A stretch of DNA of 64,000 bases, taken from the NCBI GenBank assembly GCA_963705355.1, contig OY970070.1, positions 1,674,001 to 1,738,000 of the forward strand, given 5' to 3'. The DNA is from COMBO-56-21 sp963705355 (GTDB lineage: Archaea; Thermoplasmatota; Thermoplasmata; UBA10834). Within the stretch, counting starts at the first letter, position 1; each line of letters begins with the position of its first letter. The notes beneath the pieces are model-generated. The model had not been told where the DNA came from and did not search any database. It saw only the letters and a program-made list of their open reading frames with translations. A program made the translations under genes and the position numbers. Shown here piece after piece: positions 59,732-64,000 of this stretch.

Positions 59732-61864
59732 ATGCGTTCACTCGTCCTTATGTCAGTGCTCCTGACGGTAGCCGTGATGGCCGCCGGCATCCCTCAGGCC
59801 ATGGTGGCGGGCGCGGGACCGGCCTCCGGAGCCCTATCCGCTTCGGTCAGCATCTCCGACAGGGCCGCCGATGTTGTCGTGGAAGTCAAGGATCAGGCGG
59901 CATTTCAACGGGTCTATGACGTGGCTACAGCGCGCGGAATTGCCGTCCCGTTCGCAAGCGACCAGACGGGTATTCTGACTCTCAGCGCTTCGAAAGCCAG
60001 CGATGAGACGCTTCAAGAGATCGCATCAATTCCGGGAGTGACCCGCCTTTCATCCGAGCACAGAGTCCGCGCGCTCTTCACGCCCAACGATTCTTCCGCG
60101 ACCCTCCAGTGGGGTCTGGACACGATCCACGCCTACGAGGCATGGGACATCTCCAGGGGGACGCACGATATCGTTGTGGCCGTCTTGGATACTGGTATCG
60201 ACTGGAACCACCCGGACCTGGCTGCCAACATATGGAACGACTCCAGCGGATATCACGGATACAACTTCATCTCGAATAATCACCTGCCCATGGACGACAA
60301 CACCAACAGCTATGACGATGCCGGAGGCTGGATCCCCAACACCTACACATACCACGGCACCCACGTGGCGGGCGTCGTGGGCGCGGTGATCAACAACAAC
60401 ATAGGAGTCGCAGGCATGGCCCAGGTCCGCATGATGGCCGTGAAGGTCATGAACGATTCCGGAGAGGGCACGGATGCGACCGTGGCCAGCGGCGTCAGAT
60501 GGGCAGTGGATCACGGGGCGAACATCGTGACGATGAGCCTGGGTGTGGATGGCGCATCGATCGCCTTGGAGAGCGCGATCGTCTATGCCTCTCAGCACGG
60601 GGTTGTCACGGTCGCCGCATCTGGCAACAGCGGCTCGAGCTATGTGAGCTATCCGGCAGCCTATCCGAGTGTCATCGCTGTCGGCGCGATAGACAGCACG
60701 CTCAGGCGCGCTTCGTTCAGCAACTTCGGGGGCGGTCTGGACGTTATGGCTCCTGGGGTCATGATATACTCGACCCAGGGAGGCGGCGGATATCAGTATC
60801 TCTCTGGAACATCTACTGCCGCTCCGTATGTCGCTGGAATCGTTGCGCTCATGCTGTCCGTCAATCCGGCGCTCACTCCGGTCGTGATCGGCAGCGTCAT
60901 CAACACAACGGCCACGGACATCTCGCGTGTAGGGTACGACACCTCCACCGGATGGGGCATAGTCGACGCGTTCAAGGCCGTAAACCAGATAGCAAGCCCG
61001 ACCGTCACGATCACTAAGTATCCGTCGTATGCCGGGTTGAACTCGACAATATCGATATCATGGCTGGTGAGTGGAGGAAGTCCGGGCACCATCCAGAGGA
61101 CCTACGTCAAGTGGGGAGAATCCGCGACCGCATTGACGCACTCTAGCGCGGAGTTCACCGGGAACACCTGGGCCAGATTCACGGTCGACAACGTTCAGGC
61201 ACCTGACCACAATTCCACTCTTTACATCCAGGCGGTTGCGGTCGTCGACGGGACCCAGTATCAATCAGACCTCCTCCAGCTACCGGTGCACGAGGCTCCG
61301 GCGAACGGACTGTTCTCTCAGTTCCTGAAGGACGTTCACGACTTCGTATTCAATCGGCTCGGCATCTACAACTTCCTTCTTGTGGTCGCAATCTTGATCG
61401 CGATCCCTGCCTTTGCCATCGCCCTCAGGCCGAGGAGAAGGCGGGCGCCTATGGGAGCAGCTGCCCAGCCAACGGTGCATCATTACGAAGCCCTGCAACC
61501 CACTCATTACCTCCCGCCTCCTCCCCCTCCGCCGCCCAGGTTCGAGGCCTACATAGACATCCTCGGCCAAGACGTCATGCCGGCCGTGATGAAGGTCGTC
61601 GAGGGCACGAAAGTAGTCTGGGTGAACCGCCAATGGGCTCCGCCCCCTGGCATCGCCATACGAAGCGGGGAGCTGGATCAGACGGGCGAGCACCCAGATG
61701 GTATGTTCCAGAGCGGCCTGATGATCGCGCCAGGGGATTACTGGAGCGCGACCTTTCACAAGGCGGGCACCTACGAGTACTACCTCACGGGCCTCTGGAA
61801 GACGGCCAAGGTAATTGTCGAGCCATACAGGCCCGCGGAATCGTACAATCCCGCGGCCTCGTAG
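59732..61864 (+). CDS. Subtilase (S8) with C-terminal membrane anchor and cupredoxin-like domain
   Basis: The product has 710 residues from ATG 59732 (MRSLVLMSV), which gives a clean signal peptide with GAAGGT-like spacing upstream; the frame opens earlier. An inhibitor-I9-like propeptide spans about 34-118. The catalytic triad is Asp153 in AVLDTGID, His208 in HGTHVAG and Ser361 in LSGTSTAAP, with oxyanion Asn299. A beta domain follows (about 400-510), then a membrane segment at about 542-564, an Arg-rich stop, and a Pro run. A cupredoxin-like domain (about 603-696) comes last; its usual C-x-x-H-x-x-M copper end is replaced by YYLTGLWK. By topology this last domain would be cytoplasmic. Confidence 0.9.
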   Translation: MRSLVLMSVLLTVAVMAAGIPQAMVAGAGPASGALSASVSISDRAADVVVEVKDQAAFQRVYDVATARGIAVPFASDQTGILTLSASKASDETLQEIASIPGVTRLSSEHRVRALFTPNDSSATLQWGLDTIHAYEAWDISRGTHDIVVAVLDTGIDWNHPDLAANIWNDSSGYHGYNFISNNHLPMDDNTNSYDDAGGWIPNTYTYHGTHVAGVVGAVINNNIGVAGMAQVRMMAVKVMNDSGEGTDATVASGVRWAVDHGANIVTMSLGVDGASIALESAIVYASQHGVVTVAASGNSGSSYVSYPAAYPSVIAVGAIDSTLRRASFSNFGGGLDVMAPGVMIYSTQGGGGYQYLSGTSTAAPYVAGIVALMLSVNPALTPVVIGSVINTTATDISRVGYDTSTGWGIVDAFKAVNQIASPTVTITKYPSYAGLNSTISISWLVSGGSPGTIQRTYVKWGESATALTHSSAEFTGNTWARFTVDNVQAPDHNSTLYIQAVAVVDGTQYQSDLLQLPVHEAPANGLFSQFLKDVHDFVFNRLGIYNFLLVVAILIAIPAFAIALRPRRRRAPMGAAAQPTVHHYEALQPTHYLPPPPPPPPRFEAYIDILGQDVMPAVMKVVEGTKVVWVNRQWAPPPGIAIRSGELDQTGEHPDGMFQSGLMIAPGDYWSATFHKAGTYEYYLTGLWKTAKVIVEPYRPAESYNPAAS

Positions 61865-61944
61865 GCTGTCTGGCACTTCTCGGCTGCAATTCCGTCTGGA
61901 TCCCTCGTTGGAAACTCGAAGAGGAAATCGCTTTGGTTCTGCTG

Positions 61945-63408
61945 CTACGGACACGTCTTGAATATCGGCGGAAGGGGCGTTCCTCCCAGGCAGGTCACCA
62001 CTGAGGCGTACCCGTCGTAGATTGCGAGAGCGTGTTCCCGCGAGATGTAATCGCTCTTCGCGAGTGACCTCAACTTGTTGTAGAACGCGTTCATGATTTT
62101 GAGGCATTCTTTGATGTCCCCTTGGTCGTACCGGTCCTGAGCTGCTTGCAGCTTCGCAATCAACCCTCTCTCGGAATGGCATGGAAGATCGTCGGCCGCG
62201 GCCAGCACAAGCGGAACCAGGTCGATGGGCTTGCAGCACTTCGGCTTCTTCTCAACTATTGGGGCAAACACCTCAACCGATGCTGTGAATGAATCTTCGC
62301 TCTTCCCGCTGATGACGAAAGTCTCATCACTGCTCGATTTGACGGCGTATCCTTGGGCTCCTCGCGAGACATTCATCGACCGTGCGACTGCCCATGTCGA
62401 GTTCGATGGATAGAACAACTCGCTCGACTGCGTTGTGCCGGTCGTGCTGTAGGATCCTGCCGCCAGAAGTGCGCCTGACCCGAGGGGCGTCAACGAGAAG
62501 CTCGCTCTCGCAGTGGTCATGTTCCCTATGCTTTTCCACGAGTTCGTCGCGGGGTCATAGACCTCGGATGACTTGATCGTAGCTCCATCAACGATCCCAC
62601 CGGCTGCCAGAATCTTGCCATCAGCAAGAATCGCAACGCCCGCGAAGTATCGCTTCGCATTCATGCTAGCGACGTCGGACCAAGTGTTCCTCGCAGGATC
62701 GTATATCTCACTCGTGGCATCCGCATTTCCGCCGATGGCGAGGATGGAACCGCTTGCGAGCGTTTGCAGCGACAATGATACCCTTGGAGCGCTCATACCT
62801 CCAGCCGGTGACCACGTTCTTTGAGCCGGGTCGTATGTCTCTGCCTGGAACCAGATCCCCTTCACCCAGTCAGTGCCACCAGTGACCAACACCTTCCCAC
62901 TGCCGAGCAGAACTGCAGCATGTCCAGATCTCTTGAAACTCATGCTCGTGGGTATGGCCAGGGATGTGGAGGATGTCGTGTTCAGGATCTCTGCGCTCGC
63001 CGTCGCGCCTCTCCCCGTGTCGCCCCCGGCAATCAGCACCGTCCCATCCTTGAGAAGAGTCGCGGTGTGCCCCACCCTCTTCTCGTTCATCCTGGGCCCG
63101 AACTTCCATGTCTCAGACGCCAAATCGAATATCTCCGTGCTGTCGGCTGGTCCGGCCGCCGTTAGACCACCAGTCACAAGGATGTTTCCGTCGGCTAGAA
63201 CAACGACCGCAGGAGCGGATCTCGCGATCAGAAGAGATGGTGCGTCTTTCCATTCGTATTTCTTTGCGTCACACGAATTATGGCACAGCTGTGACGCCAA
63301 CTCGGACTCGATGGCTGCGAAGCTCCCGCCACAAAGGATTGCCGCTGAAGCGATAATGGCTGTTGCTGCTGCGAAGTACTTCCACGCGCCTCTGCTGACC
63401 GCCAGCAT
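61945..63408 (-). CDS. Secreted Kelch-repeat protein
   Basis: The 487-residue protein has an N-terminal signal peptide (about 1-32). About six Kelch units of some 50 residues follow, each with a DG.ILV.GG core and Y/FDPA...W end (ADGNILVTGG, KDGTVLIAGG, GSGKVLVTGG, ASGSILAIGG, ADGKILAAGG). A C-terminal helical domain with paired cysteines (KCCKP..., CHSERG, LKIMNAFYNKLRSLAKS) follows. It forms an extracellular beta-propeller for protein or glycan binding. There is no C-terminal membrane anchor. Confidence 0.85.
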   Translation of the reverse strand: MLAVSRGAWKYFAAATAIIASAAILCGGSFAAIESELASQLCHNSCDAKKYEWKDAPSLLIARSAPAVVVLADGNILVTGGLTAAGPADSTEIFDLASETWKFGPRMNEKRVGHTATLLKDGTVLIAGGDTGRGATASAEILNTTSSTSLAIPTSMSFKRSGHAAVLLGSGKVLVTGGTDWVKGIWFQAETYDPAQRTWSPAGGMSAPRVSLSLQTLASGSILAIGGNADATSEIYDPARNTWSDVASMNAKRYFAGVAILADGKILAAGGIVDGATIKSSEVYDPATNSWKSIGNMTTARASFSLTPLGSGALLAAGSYSTTGTTQSSELFYPSNSTWAVARSMNVSRGAQGYAVKSSSDETFVISGKSEDSFTASVEVFAPIVEKKPKCCKPIDLVPLVLAAADDLPCHSERGLIAKLQAAQDRYDQGDIKECLKIMNAFYNKLRSLAKSDYISREHALAIYDGYASVVTCLGGTPLPPIFKTCP

Positions 63409-63601
63409 CCGTCCCCCCGAGGGAGAGTCTTACTAGCGTCCCCACTCATCGTACGCTGCCAAATTGCCTCATTGTAAGCGAACGCCCTACATCCCCCGAT
63501 GGGCGAAGAGCGCACCCTGGCCAAGTCCGCTGGCCTTCCCTCGGTGTCCCGAATCACTTACGATGATTTAGACTTTCGTCAAGGAACTTGGCCCTGCTCG
63601 C

Positions 63602-64000
63602 CTAGGCCTCGAGCTCCTCTGCCAGCTTGTCACTCTTCACTTCGGCAGCTTCCGCGGGCTCGACGATCCTACCAGAGCGCTCGAGCAGGGCGAGCTCGCG
63701 CGTGCTCAGGACCCTCGGGTCGATGACGATGATGACAGCGCAATCATGCGCGAGGACGAAGTCGTGCAGATGGTTCACGAACCTGAGGACGCTTTCGAAG
63801 TCGTTCTGAGTGATTATGTATTCGATCCCTTCCAGCAGGACCACCGATTTCCGGGAGCCATCGACGAATTTGGTGATCTCGAGGCTTAGCAGACTCAATT
63901 CGGTGGGGTCGATATGGTCAACGCCCACTCTGCGAGTCAGCCATAGGATCTTCGAAGCGTTGAAGGAGTGTATCTGCCTCAGCCTGTTCGGATGCTCTCT
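63602..64000 (-). CDS. DUF835 domain protein, partial at right edge
   Basis: The minus-strand frame is open from the stop at 63602 to the right edge, so the N-terminal part is outside the window. The visible 132 residues run from REHPNRLRQIHSFNASKILWL through LSLEITKFVDGSRKSVVLLEG, FESVLRFVNHLHDFVLAHDC and VIDPRVLSTRELALLER. This is the DUF835 C-terminal pattern common in archaeal, especially Thermoplasmata-type, signalling proteins with PAS or receiver domains. The function is unknown. Confidence 0.75.
   Translation of the reverse strand, partial: REHPNRLRQIHSFNASKILWLTRRVGVDHIDPTELSLLSLEITKFVDGSRKSVVLLEGIEYIITQNDFESVLRFVNHLHDFVLAHDCAVIIVIDPRVLSTRELALLERSGRIVEPAEAAEVKSDKLAEELEA

Overview
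The window looks like a chromosomal segment of an archaeon, most likely a member of the Thermoplasmatota. The archaeal assignment rests on RNA polymerase subunit K, ribosomal protein S2, a Memo-family gene, a single-polypeptide RPA with its RPA-associated partner, Nep1, PurP, a KaiC-like protein and leaderless promoters with TATA boxes 24-28 nt upstream of start codons. The phylum is an inference from a DUF835 protein, many zinc-ribbon/membrane proteins and large secreted subtilase, PKD and Kelch proteins.

Left part (about 1-13.5 kb): an accessory island, visibly more A+T-rich than the rest, with short genes, many TTG/GTG starts and wide intergenic spaces. It carries truncated genes at its left edge, a HEPN-motif protein, an AbiGi/DUF2971-like protein, a GIY-YIG protein, several small membrane proteins, a SIR2-like protein and a second HEPN-motif protein. 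These are separated by two families of interspersed non-coding repeats: about 300 bp (three copies or partial copies) and about 30 bp (four or five copies). A tyrosine recombinase faces a tRNA-Val(UAC) gene at the right border, so the region reads as an integrated element or defence island.

Middle part (13.6-48 kb): mostly core metabolism and information processing. In order: iorBA (indolepyruvate ferredoxin oxidoreductase), leuCD-type isopropylmalate dehydratase, tRNA-Arg(UCG), a peptide ABC importer lacking its ATPases, a DoxX-like protein, a class III aminotransferase, rpoK-rpsB-memo, a tandemly duplicated pair of DUF2085 and zinc-ribbon membrane genes, RPA and its partner, transporters, a fragment of an FTR1 iron permease, a QueG-like protein, purP-nep1, a HypE/AIR-synthase-like protein, an aminotransferase, serA and small housekeeping proteins.

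Right part (48-64 kb): cell-surface functions and sulfur metabolism. A nucleotide-sugar cluster (Gfo/Idh/MocA oxidoreductase, epimerase, UDP-sugar dehydrogenase) and uppP suggest glycan synthesis. Large exported proteins (macroglobulin-like repeats, PKD, subtilase, Kelch) are probably surface-exposed. Between them lies a compact tusA-dsrE-cysteine desulfurase operon whose desulfurase-like member has Asp where the PLP-binding lysine should be, as remembered for Archaeoglobus fulgidus IscS. A LarC nickel-insertion protein lacking its second half follows. The window ends inside a DUF835 gene.

The observations most worth checking are the repeat-bounded SIR2/HEPN island, the two repeat families, the Lys-to-Asp desulfurase operon, the catalytic-domain-less subtilase propeptide protein, and the duplicated DUF2085/zinc-ribbon module.
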